Assembly: GCA_049663345.1 (NCBI GenBank)
Contig: JBATDG010000061.1
Location: 1 to 64,000, forward strand
From: SZUA-365 sp049663345
Lineage (GTDB): Bacteria; Bacteroidota; Ignavibacteria; SZUA-365
Reading direction: 5' to 3'
Length of the DNA stretch: 64,000 nt
Below, piece by piece: positions 51,992 to 61,600 of this stretch (position 1 is its first letter; the number at the start of each line of letters is the position of its first letter). The notes beneath the pieces were generated by a model. The model ran no database searches, was not told the origin of the DNA, and worked only from the letters and a program-made list of their open reading frames with translations. A program made the position numbers and the translations under genes.

Positions 51992-52247
51992 CTGATAGCT
52001 AATGGCTTATGGCTGATGGCTAATGGCTGATGGCTAATGGCTCATGGCTAATGGCTCATGGCTAATGGCTGATGGCTGATGGCTGATGGCTGATGGCTGA
52101 TGGCTTCACACCGAGGGAAAAAGTCCGTAAATTGAGAGATATCTGGTTGATCAGCTATTAGTCATCAGCCATTAGCTATCCTTATCAGCTATTAGTCATC
52201 AGCCATTAGCTATCCTTATCAGCCATTAGCCATTAGTCATCAGCCAT
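51990..52247. repeat. Heptad hairpin GGCTRAT / ATTAGCC filling a whole intergenic gap
   Basis: The left arm has about 16 units of GGCTGAT, GGCTAAT, GGCTCAT (51990-52105). After about 45 bases the right arm has units of ATCAGCC, ATTAGCC, ATTAGTC, ATCAGCT in reverse complement (52150-52245). It spans the stop of the OYE gene to within 6 bases of the next start codon. Confidence 0.92.
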
Positions 52248-52252
52248 ATCCC

Positions 52253-53569
52253 TTGCGCAACGTACTCATCGTCACATATTATTTCCCTCCGTCGGGCGGA
52301 CCCGGCGTCCAGCGTGTGCTGAAATTCTGCACGTACCTGCTGCAGTTCGGCTGGCGGCCGATTATTCTGACGGTGAAGGATGCTGATTATCCTGCGAGGG
52401 ACGAATCGCTGTTGAATGAAATTCCCTCCGAAGCCGTGATTTACCGCACTCCGATTTTCGAACCATACGACCTGTACCGGAAATTCACCGGGAAGAAAAA
52501 AGGGACGCCGGTGGATGTGAATACCATCCGCAAGGAAGGCGACAAACCATCGGCGCAGGAGCGGATCGCGGAATTTGTGCGCGCCACATTCTTCATTCCC
52601 GACGCCCGCATTGGATGGAAGAATTCGGCCGTGAAGCAGGGACTGGAAATTATCCGCGAACATGACATTCGGGCCATCTATTCTTCTTCTCCGCCCTACA
52701 CCTGTTCGCTGATTGCACGCACACTCAAGCATAAAACAGGGCTGCCGTGGATCGCGGGTTTTCGCGACCCGTGGACCGGCTTTCTCTCCACGCCCCATCG
52801 CTGGTTTCTGCCCGCTATGATAGAGCGGCATCTCGAACGCGCCGTCTTCGCGGATTGCGATCGCATGGATGTCGCATGGAAAGGCATTCTAAAAGATTTC
52901 CACGGCAAATATCCCGACATTCCGACCGGGAAGGTGCATCATCTGCCGAATGGCTTCGACAGCGCGGATTTTCCGACGGTGGAAGTCATGATCAAGGAGA
53001 ATTTCACCGTCACCTACACGGGCTCGATGTACGGCAAGCGCAATCCCGAATCCTTCTTCGCCGCCGTCGCGCGACTGGTGGAAGCCGGGAAAGTGAATCC
53101 TGCGCATATACGGCTGCAGTTCATCGGACGCTTCGGCACGGAAGTGCGCGCCATGTTCGAACATCCGCTGCTCAAAGAAAGCATCGTCGTGCGCGAATAC
53201 ATGCCACATTCCGAAAGCGTGCGCCATCTATTCCAGAGCAACGCGCTGCTGATGGTTGTGGACGATTTCAAGGGCAATGAAGAAATCGTGCCCGGCAAAG
53301 TGTACGAATACATCGGCTCCGGAAAGCCTGTGATCACACTCGCTCCGGTGGGAGCGGTAACACAGGTGATTGAGGAAACGGCATCCGGACGATGTACGCG
53401 CTCGAATGATATCGATGGCATCGCCGACATCTTCCTCGATTTCTACAAGCAATGGGAAAGCAGCTCGCTCGGCAGCACACAGAAGCGCGAGACTGTGCAG
53501 CAATTCGAACGCCGGGAGGTAACACGCCGCCTCGCCGGCTTACTGGACGAGATCACCGTCAGCACCTAA
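52253..53569 (+). CDS. GT4/GT1-type glycosyltransferase
   Basis: 438 residues, GT-B fold. NVLIVTYYFPPSGGPGVQRV, GWKNSAVKQGLEIIRE, IAGFRDPWTG, TYTGSMYGKRNPESFF and the C-terminal donor-binding PGKVYEYIGSGKPVITLAP fit the WfgS/WcfI-like glycosyltransferases that make surface polysaccharide. The start is TTG at 52253 (RNVLIVTY), with no Shine-Dalgarno: the bases upstream are the end of the heptad array. Expression may be weak or depend on read-through from the OYE gene. Confidence 0.88.
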   Translation: MRNVLIVTYYFPPSGGPGVQRVLKFCTYLLQFGWRPIILTVKDADYPARDESLLNEIPSEAVIYRTPIFEPYDLYRKFTGKKKGTPVDVNTIRKEGDKPSAQERIAEFVRATFFIPDARIGWKNSAVKQGLEIIREHDIRAIYSSSPPYTCSLIARTLKHKTGLPWIAGFRDPWTGFLSTPHRWFLPAMIERHLERAVFADCDRMDVAWKGILKDFHGKYPDIPTGKVHHLPNGFDSADFPTVEVMIKENFTVTYTGSMYGKRNPESFFAAVARLVEAGKVNPAHIRLQFIGRFGTEVRAMFEHPLLKESIVVREYMPHSESVRHLFQSNALLMVVDDFKGNEEIVPGKVYEYIGSGKPVITLAPVGAVTQVIEETASGRCTRSNDIDGIADIFLDFYKQWESSSLGSTQKRETVQQFERREVTRRLAGLLDEITVST

Positions 53570-53679
53570 ATCAGCGCGCAACAGGGCGTCGCCAATCCGG
53601 CCGCACCTGCCCACAGCCGCGCACGCGGTGAAACACACCCTCCGTGCCTCTGCGTGGCAACGCATTTTCTTTTGGAACC

Positions 53680-55347
53680 ATGTCACATAGACTCGAACCC
53701 AAGCTGTTCACGGTTTTCCGTGAAGGATACAGTAAAGAAACTTTCATCGCCGATCTGACTTCCGGCGTGATCGTTGCGATCGTCGCACTTCCGCTGGCCA
53801 TCGCTTTCGCCATCGCATCGGGCGTGAAGCCGGAGCAGGGACTCTACACCGCCATCATCGCAGGCGCCGCCATCTCGATACTCGGCGGCAGCCGCGTGCA
53901 GATCAGCGGTCCCACCGGCGCCTTCATCGTCGTCATCTACGCCATCGTGCAGAAATACGGCTACGACGGACTCGCCGTCGCCACGCTGATGGCCGGCGCC
54001 ATGCTGATTATCATGGGCGTACTGCGGATGGGCACGCTGCTCAAGTTCATTCCCTATCCCCTCACGGTCGGCTTCACCAGCGGCATCGCGCTAATCATTT
54101 TTTCATCGCAGATCAAGGATCTGTTCGGACTCGAGACCGGGGCTGTCCCTGCCGAATTTATCGGGAAATGGATTTTATTCGCGGGCAGTTTCGGCAGCAT
54201 CAATCTCTCCGCCATGGCGATCGGCGCGGCGTCGATTCTCATCATCGTATTCTGGCCGCGGGTGACGAGGCGCATTCCCGGTTCGCTCGTCGCGATTCTT
54301 GCCGCCACCGCCGCCGTGCAGCTGATGGATCTTCCGGTCGAAACCATCGGCAGCCGTTTCGGTGCCGTACCAACGTCCTTTCCCACGCCGCATTTCCCGT
54401 CAATGAGCTGGGAGATGGTGCGCGAACTGTTCTCCCCCGCCCTCACGCTCGCGCTGTTGGGCGCGATTGAATCATTGCTATCCGCCGTCGTCGCCGACGG
54501 TATGATGGGCACGCGGCACCGGTCGAACATGGAGCTGATTGGCCAGGGCATCGGCAACATTCTCTCACCCATATTCGGCGGCATTCCCGCGACCGGAGCC
54601 ATCGCGCGCACGGCGACGAATATACGTAACGGAGGTAAAACTCCGGTATCCGGCATCGTGCACGCGATCGTACTGCTGCTGATCATGCTGTTTTTCGGCC
54701 GCTGGGCAGCGCTGATTCCCATGCCCGCGCTGGCCGCGATTCTTGTCGTTGTCGCCTACAACATGAGCGAATGGCGCACCTTCCGCAAACTGCTGCGCTA
54801 TCCGAAAAGTGATGTCATCGTGCTTCTCGCGACCTTCATTCTTACTGTATTGATCGATCTGACCGTAGCGATCGAAGTGGGCATCGTGCTTTCCGCCCTG
54901 CTGCTCATGAAGCGGATGTCCGACACCACCAACATGCAGATCATCACGCGTGGTATCGCCGAGGGTGAGGATGAAGATGAAGAAGCATTCGACGACTACC
55001 ACATCGAATCACGCGACGTACCCGACGACGTCATGGTGTTCGAAGTGCAGGGTTCGCTGTTCTTCGGCGCGGTGGAGCAATTCAAGGAGACGATCAGCGA
55101 GATTCACTCACGTCCACGCGTGTTCATTCTCCGTACCCGACACGTGCGCGCCATCGACGCCACCGGTCTTCAGGCCATCGAGGATCTGGTGACCCGCTTG
55201 CAGAAAGAGGGCGTGAAATTCCTGCTCTCCGGCGTGCATGCCCAACCCATGGTGGCTCTGCGAGCATCAGGACTCATCGACCTCATCGGCGAAGAAAACC
55301 TCTGCGGCAACATCGATGAAGCCCTGCGCATCGCACGGCTCGGATGA
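53680..55347 (+). CDS. SulP-family anion transporter with STAS domain
   Basis: 555 residues from an ATG at 53680 with GGA upstream; the ORF has 12 extra codons. Some 11-12 membrane segments follow a DLTSGVIVAIVALPLAIAFA signature. GSRVQISGPTGAFIVVIYAI and GGIPATGAIARTATNIRNGG are SulP hallmarks. A C-terminal STAS domain (VMVFEVQGSLFFGAVEQF...HVRAIDATGLQAIEDL) begins after an acidic linker (GEDEDEEAFDD). It imports sulfate, bicarbonate or another anion with Na+/H+; substrate cannot be fixed from sequence. Confidence 0.94.
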   Translation: MSHRLEPKLFTVFREGYSKETFIADLTSGVIVAIVALPLAIAFAIASGVKPEQGLYTAIIAGAAISILGGSRVQISGPTGAFIVVIYAIVQKYGYDGLAVATLMAGAMLIIMGVLRMGTLLKFIPYPLTVGFTSGIALIIFSSQIKDLFGLETGAVPAEFIGKWILFAGSFGSINLSAMAIGAASILIIVFWPRVTRRIPGSLVAILAATAAVQLMDLPVETIGSRFGAVPTSFPTPHFPSMSWEMVRELFSPALTLALLGAIESLLSAVVADGMMGTRHRSNMELIGQGIGNILSPIFGGIPATGAIARTATNIRNGGKTPVSGIVHAIVLLLIMLFFGRWAALIPMPALAAILVVVAYNMSEWRTFRKLLRYPKSDVIVLLATFILTVLIDLTVAIEVGIVLSALLLMKRMSDTTNMQIITRGIAEGEDEDEEAFDDYHIESRDVPDDVMVFEVQGSLFFGAVEQFKETISEIHSRPRVFILRTRHVRAIDATGLQAIEDLVTRLQKEGVKFLLSGVHAQPMVALRASGLIDLIGEENLCGNIDEALRIARLG

Positions 55348-55409
55348 ACGCGGGACAAACGCCGGCTGAACGCTGCGAGTACCGGTTAACGATTGGACCT
55401 CAATCAGAC

Positions 55410-56009
55410 CTACAATAACACTCCAACACCGAGAAGCAGGCTGAGTGTGCCGTATGTTTGTTCTGATTTGCTGAAGTCGGTTTCCTGAGTGAGACTCTGA
55501 ATGCGATAATTGATCTCCCCGCGAATCAGAGCACTGCCCCCGGCGCGGATTTTCAAACCTGCACCGAGATTGATGATGCTGACATCGAAACCGTCGGTTC
55601 GGTCTGACATGAGTTCAAGAAAGACCGGAATCGAATAACCGTTCGCCACGCCGTAGCCCGCACGCGCGAACAAAGCAAGCGGACTGCGGGCAAGCGGTTG
55701 CGTGTAGGCGACATGGAGAATCACTGACTGTGTCGGCCGCACCTCTTCCATTGCGCGAAGCCCGAGTTCAAGTTCTGCAGCCAGTCGATCTATGAAATAC
55801 CACGACGGCATGATCGATACATACAAGTACGTATGCGATTCATCACTTTCGTAATTCAGTGTCGGACTGATTTTCGATGTGTAGGTGGATTTGTCGGAAA
55901 ACGAACCGGCCGTTCCCAGCAGCATCAATTCCACATTTCCTTGCTTGAACTGCGCCGACGCACTTGCGGCAAAGCACAGCAACAATGCGATGAACAGGCT
56001 CAATCTCAT
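55410..56009 (-). CDS. Outer-membrane beta-barrel protein, paralogue A
   Basis: 199 residues; signal peptide MRLSLFIALLLCFAASASAQ; AAGGAGAAGCC before the ATG. Body: KQGNVELMLLGTAGSFSDKS, VSIMPSWYFIDRLAAELELG, PLALFARAGYGVANGYS, GAGLKIRAGGSALIRGEINY. This resembles small 8-10-stranded barrels (OmpW/outer-membrane-barrel type). Shares with the upstream neighbour the same signal peptide ending, FKxGxVExMLLGTAG start and the LLLGVGxLL end. The pair arose by tandem duplication. Confidence 0.82.
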   Translation of the reverse strand: MRLSLFIALLLCFAASASAQFKQGNVELMLLGTAGSFSDKSTYTSKISPTLNYESDESHTYLYVSIMPSWYFIDRLAAELELGLRAMEEVRPTQSVILHVAYTQPLARSPLALFARAGYGVANGYSIPVFLELMSDRTDGFDVSIINLGAGLKIRAGGSALIRGEINYRIQSLTQETDFSKSEQTYGTLSLLLGVGVLL

Positions 56010-56104
56010 GGCTTCTCCTTGGAATGATAGGGTTGATGAGACAACATACTGCTATCTGATCTTTATCTCAAGAAAAATTAGCCCGAGGTTGCTGAGCCTC
56101 CCCT

Positions 56105-56713
56105 CTACTGCAACAGTATCCCCACTCCGAGAAGCAACGCCAATTGATCTTCGGTGGCGTCGATGTGATCAAACGTTGAGTCGTAGTCCGCGATTTCACG
56201 ACGGAAGTTCACTTCCAACCGGACAATCCCGCTTCCTCCTGCCAGGTACTTGATACCAATGCCTGCGTTTATCAGCGTATGATCGAATTTGTCGCTGGTG
56301 CGGAGCAGGAGAAACGACTGCGCCATCCCGGGCATGACATACCCCATGGCCGCGCCATAACCCGCGCGGGCGAAGGCAGCGAGCGGCAGGTCGGAAAGGC
56401 GATGAGTGAATGCGATGTTCGGTATGATCGCGTACGCCGGTTTTGCATGCTCCGATGTATGCCAACCAAACTCGAGCTCCAACGCAAAGCCATCAAGAAA
56501 ATACCAGGCAGGTGTCAGTGACAGCATCGCGAATTTCCTCGAATATTCCGTGGTTCTCGGTGGATCGGGATGCCAGCGGTCGGTCACGGTAAATGTCTCA
56601 CCATACCACCCAGCCGTTCCGAGCAGCATCATTTCCACGTCTCCCTTCTTGAACTGCGCCGACGCGCTCCCGCCAACACATAGCAGCAATGCAATTATCA
56701 GGCACGATCTCAT
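56105..56713 (-). CDS. Outer-membrane beta-barrel protein, paralogue B
   Basis: 202 residues; signal peptide MRSCLIIALLLCVGGSASAQ; AAGGAGGAGCC before the ATG. FKKGDVEMMLLGTAGWYGET, LSLTPAWYFLDGFALELEFG, PLAAFARAGYGAAMGYVMPG and GIGIKYLAGGSGIVRLEVNF parallel paralogue A along the full length. Same upstream sequence and near-identical start context, so duplication included the translation start. Function unknown; likely non-specific barrel or assembly protein. Confidence 0.82.
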   Translation of the reverse strand: MRSCLIIALLLCVGGSASAQFKKGDVEMMLLGTAGWYGETFTVTDRWHPDPPRTTEYSRKFAMLSLTPAWYFLDGFALELEFGWHTSEHAKPAYAIIPNIAFTHRLSDLPLAAFARAGYGAAMGYVMPGMAQSFLLLRTSDKFDHTLINAGIGIKYLAGGSGIVRLEVNFRREIADYDSTFDHIDATEDQLALLLGVGILLQ

Positions 56714-56777
56714 GGCTCCTCCTTAGAATGAATGGGCAGTACAGCTAACATACCCCTTTCCCATCTTTTTCTCAAGA

Positions 56778-56807
56778 AAAACGCCCGGGGGGAAACCCGG
56801 GCGTTTT
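56778..56807 (-). terminator. Intrinsic terminator after FG-GAP gene
   Basis: AAAACGCCCGGG-GGGAAA-CCCGGGCGTTTT, a 12-bp stem with T/A flanks, 66 bases past the FG-GAP gene stop. A close copy of the stem is used at 62519-62547. Confidence 0.9.
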
Positions 56808-56873
56808 ATTCTGCCTCGGGAGCATGCCCGAGTGATCTTCAGGTATCGAGAAAGGAAAAAGAAGCGTGAGCTC

Positions 56874-58551
56874 TTATTTCCTCACCAACTTCCGCTGTAC
56901 CGTTTGACCGTTGTGTGCGATGCGGATGAGCAAGACTGCCGGAGAGGCGACACCGGACAGATCCTGCTGCTGGAGCATGAGGACGTTTTCGCGCTGCGTG
57001 AGTTCATAGAGACGTTCATACAGAAGCTTGCCATCCAGTGAATAAATGGCAAGTGCATACTCGCCCGGTTCGTGTGTACGAAGATTGATGTTTACATCAC
57101 CACTGCTCGGCGCTGGATACACTTCGACCGAAAAGGGCTCGGGTACGATACCATCAGAATCGAGAGAATCATCCACTCCAAGATTCAACCCCGGGTAACC
57201 CCTGATTACGGCAGCGAACCCCGGTTGAAGCTGTAAATCCGGAATCGGCGAGATTGGATCCGAAATAATATGTTCGTCCGCACCGTCACCGTTGATGTCA
57301 CCTAAATCGACGATCATCCGTCCGCCATAGCGTCCAGCAGCAACGCACACCGAGAGGGGCTCGTTGGTCAATCCGTCCGCATCACCACCGACGACTACCA
57401 TGGCCGGGAAGCCTTCGACTGAGTAATTAATAATGAAATCGTTATAACCATCTCCGTTATAATCTCCTATCCGGTGATGCAGCGATCCGAATCCAGTGGG
57501 CCACCGTTCCGGATCGTGGTTTCGAAAGATCCTATCCACCGAACCCGATAGGCCTGCCGCACCGCCATACATGATCCAGAGCGAATCGAGACTTGGCACC
57601 CAGATCATGTCATCCGCTCCGTCATTGTTTACATCCAGAAGAGTTACCCAAAAATTGCCAGACAATCGAACCGGCTCAAAACCCAATTTGTCGTTCTCAA
57701 AGAACTGATCAGGATGCGAGAGATCAGGATATTTCCCGTGTGCACCGAATGCGACGCGCACCCGGGGGGGGGTACCCCCCTCCAATGACGTCCTTTTCAG
57801 TCGTTGCAACAACAAAATCACCGATTCCATCTCCGTTCACATCCCCCACTTGAATGGATCTCATACTGGCGCCTAAAATCGCATCATTTGTGCGAGGGAA
57901 GGACAGAGTATCGGAGGAATCACCTCGTGGATAGTGCCACACAGCGATTCCGCCATGACGATCATAAAAACTGAATGTTGTCGCGGCTATCAGTTCATCG
58001 CTCCCGTCTCCATCGAGATCGCTTGCAAACAGATCCTCACCCAAATAACCGCTCCCATAGGAAGGAGTTTTCTCGCACAGGGGAAAGGCGACCACATGGC
58101 GGGGAGTGGTTTCGAGTGCATAGACAGAATCCCTGACACCCATATAGATGAGAACCGAGTCGGGGTGTATTACACCGTTCGCGTCCTTGTACATTCGGAG
58201 CCGGGCCGCAAGGTCCGTCAAACCATCGCCATTGAAATCACCCGTCACCAGTTCCGCACCCCCATGCAGTTCGAGGTCCGCAGTGGTATCAAAGAGCGCC
58301 TGCCCTCCGAAATACACAAACGTCGTTTTTGGTCCAAATGCGCTGCAGAACAGATCCTTGTGTCCGTCTTTGTTCATATCCATTGTCACCATGCCAAGTC
58401 CCATCCAATACTCCGGCATTGCGGGATCTTTCTTTCCGTGTACGAATGCCATTTTATCGCAACCCTCCCGTTGTGCATGAGCAGGGAACGAACTGACTGC
58501 ACTGAAAATCAGCCAACCAAGAACCACGTATATAGTCATGAACGGTTTCAC
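56874..58551 (-). pseudogene. T9SS FG-GAP/VCBS protein split by a C9 homopolymer frameshift
   Basis: Two overlapping frames make one gene. The 5' part starts at GTG 58551 (GGAGG six bases upstream; signal peptide MKPFMTIYVVLGWLIFSAVS...AHAQ) and has FG-GAP calcium-binding repeats (DMNKDGHKDLF, DFNGDGLTDLA, DLDGDGSDELI, DVNGDGIGDFV). It then runs into TAC-C-tract and stops at 57724. The 3' part resumes with RVRVAFGAHGKYPDLSHPDQ and ends in a T9SS tail (VEVYPAPSSGDVNINLR...IAHNGQTVQRKLVRK). The paralogue at 62924 is continuous at this point, so the frame break is at the run of nine C (minus strand). Removing one C restores a 558-residue protein. Phase variation, decay or a sequencing error can explain it. 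Confidence 0.85.
57764..57780 (-). repeat. Homopolymer pair G6-TA-C9 inside FG-GAP gene
   Basis: On the minus strand six G, TA and nine C follow each other at the site where the reading frame breaks. Confidence 0.95.
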
Positions 58552-58587
58552 AGCAAACCTCCAACCTGTTTGTGCTGAAATATCGTT

Positions 58588-58620
58588 CCCCGGCAAAAAG
58601 GAGAATCCTTCTTGCCGGGG
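58588..58620. promoter_or_regulatory. Long hairpin in 5' leader of FG-GAP gene
   Basis: CCCCGGCAA/TTGCCGGGG (9 bp) and inner AAGGA-GAA-TCCTT (5 bp) with one mismatch between, 37 bases upstream of the start at 58551 and 60 bases after the stop of the beta-helix gene. No T-tract follows on the minus strand; a T5 run precedes it. It may be a terminator or a leader element; compare 62311-62341. Confidence 0.5.
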
Positions 58621-58680
58621 AAAAATGTCGAAATTAATTATGAAGATCAACGTATGCCGATCTCCGTGACAGTGAAGAAG

Positions 58681-61600
58681 TCATCGCAGAATAACCACAC
58701 GTGCCAAGCCTGAATATCGTACCGACTCCAGGAGACAAAGATACACACCGGCAGGCAGGGTGCCTGGATTCATAGGTATTGTGAGTTGGCCTTTCTGTCT
58801 GAAGCCGTCGGTCAGCGTACCCAATTCACGTCCTTCAAGTGTCAGAAGCTTCACACGAATCGCCATATCCTCGGGAAGATTCATTGTCAGAACCGAGGAC
58901 GATGTCCATGGATTCGGATGCACGAACATTTCGATGGATGATCCGGTGGGCAAGTACTCTATCTCGTGGTGCGTCCGTTTTGGTATCATGTTCGATTTTC
59001 GACAGCGATAATACGCGCGTCTTTCGGCTCGGGCAAGGCGAATCGAACCGGAATCAAGTGCGGCGGAAAGCATGGCCGAGATTGCATCGTCAATGGCAAT
59101 CGAATCCCGCTTGATAAATGCGTTCGAAAGTCTACTGTGCAGACTGTTGCGGTATGCTGGGGTTGTCCCATAATACCGTTCAAGCTGATCGTACTGTACA
59201 TCAGCTGAATCCGGGTAGCCTGAGAATGTGAAATACTCCGCCCTCAATTCCACCATTTCCGCAGCCATGCCCGGTGAGATCAGCGGCTGTCGCCGTGTGA
59301 GATAACTCATCAGGCGCGTGCGGCTGGCGTTCGTGCTGTCTGGATAGTCTCGAATGTGTATCAATTCCATATTCATCAAATCACGGAGAAGTCCAACACG
59401 TGTGGCACTGTTGGAACTCTGTGCAATCCCGGACTCAATGAATGTGTACACATCGTTCATCCTGCCCGCGCGAGCGAAGTCCTTCAACGTTGCCCGTGTG
59501 GGATTCCCACTGAGAACTGGGTACCTGCTTTTCGTCAGTACCCGCTCACATGTCCAGTCTTCAAATGCGGCGACAGCAGATTGCGAAAGAAACGGATTCC
59601 AAATTATCGAATTTGGGGTCACCTCAACGAACATGTATTGCACGGGAGTGGCTGTCAGCCAGCAATTGCTTTGAACTTCGGCGGTAGAAGTCGAATCTGC
59701 TACGATCCGGGGGATCAGGTTCGAGGAATGTCCAATGTCGTTCTGCGTTCCCGAGACTGCATTACTCCTGTAGATATGAGAGAATTGTTTGAGCTCGATC
59801 TGGGAGTTGCCATTCTGCCGGATCGCATTGTATCCCGCCCTGTATTCTCCCATGTAGAGAATACTCTGCTCAGAGTAGAAGCCTTGAAAAGCATTAAAAT
59901 CCAAAATCGATTGCTGCATTTCGATGATCGTGCCGGAGAGGTGAGCTCCCAGTCCACGAAGGTTTTCGCTGGATGTCAAACCGATAATGTCAAGCGGACT
60001 GCTCACCGTTGTCACGCCGGTCCACCAATCGTCACCGGTGGTAGTGCATTCGATAGTGGCGTATGAACCAGTCCCACCCGGCTGAAGGAAAATTCCGTCT
60101 CCAAGTTTATCGGATTTATCACTGCGGATAATATTGCAATGCGAAATCAGATTCTCGCTATTCGCCGCCTCGTAAAAGTGGATACCCGTGCCTTGCGAGA
60201 CGGGGTCACAAAAGACATGGAGAATATCAACGTACTGCAACCGACAGAGGGCCTCGGGACTTACGACAATGATTCCGTCCCATTCATCCGCATCGGTAGC
60301 GGTAGTGATTTCGGCGTATTCCATGTCAAGGATGGACGAACTGTTCAATTCTGCTCGATCACGCATGATCAGGTGTACCCGTTCTGTTTCCCCCAAGCCA
60401 CGCACACGCAGCTGCCCCTGATTCCAGTTGTTGATATGAGGCAGACCAGCCAGAGTAAGCTCACCTTCGATGTCAATTATCCCAAACTCATAAATAAAGA
60501 ACTCATCGAATTCTGTCCCGAAGGTAAACGTATTCACCGTACCCCTGAATCGGAGCTCACCAAACACCGAAAGCCGATTATCATTACTCGACGGCGTTCC
60601 CTGGATAAAACCGATGGAGCCACCACCGGTGAGGGTGAGTGTGCTTCCGTCTGGAATAATCAGTTCGCTGGCGAGTTCGATTTGCGGTGTAGTGATAGTA
60701 CCGCTGCCAATAATTCCCTGTGGATTGACAAGCTGTATTCTGCCCGTTGCCTCACACACTATGGATCCGCCATTGAGCATGATTGATCCTCCGTTCTCTA
60801 CTCTCAGCGTTGCACCATCCTCGATATGGATGATCGCACCATTTTCGATTGTCGATGTGGAGGATATTGTGAACACGGCATTCTCACGAACATGCATGAC
60901 ATTGTCAACGGTTAAGGGAGAGGTGAGCGAGTTGCCTCCCGTGCGAAGAAGACAGAACTCACCCGCGGTCAGCTTAGTGGTTTTTGTCCCATTCACCGGA
61001 ATAACTTCGATCGCATGACTTTCCACATCCTGGAAAAACAATGACTGTGCATTGCCGAAGGTGAGATCGATAAACCGATCTCCACCGCCGCTCAACTGCG
61101 TACGTTTATTGACGAGAAATAAATAGTCCTCCGCACCAGCACGGATTAATTTTGCTACTTGTACAAAGGTAGCCTCTACGCTTCCACCGCCAGTCGCGGA
61201 GGTACTGATCCCACTGCATTGGGCATTACCGGCATTCGTAAGCGTAATCGCCTGGAGTTCTGAAATATTATCGAATCCACCTTCATAGGTGCGCTCCCAA
61301 AGAAGGTCAAGGAACCTCGTCCCGATAGCGCCGCGAAGTCGCTCATTCAAAACAGCCACTGTGTCCGCGGTCTTATCCCGGTGAGGGAATGTCGTCGGTC
61401 CTACCAAACCCTCATATCCGTCTACTCCCATAACCAAATGTTCGACTATCCCTTTCGCGCCATACGAGAGTCCGATTCCGATATTTGCCTTGATTTCTTC
61501 AGGATACGGAAAACGTGTTAACATTATTTTCTCCGCATGAGTCTGGACAATCGGCCAAAACTCCTTGCCAACGATCAGGCCGTCGCGAACCGGTTCCGCT

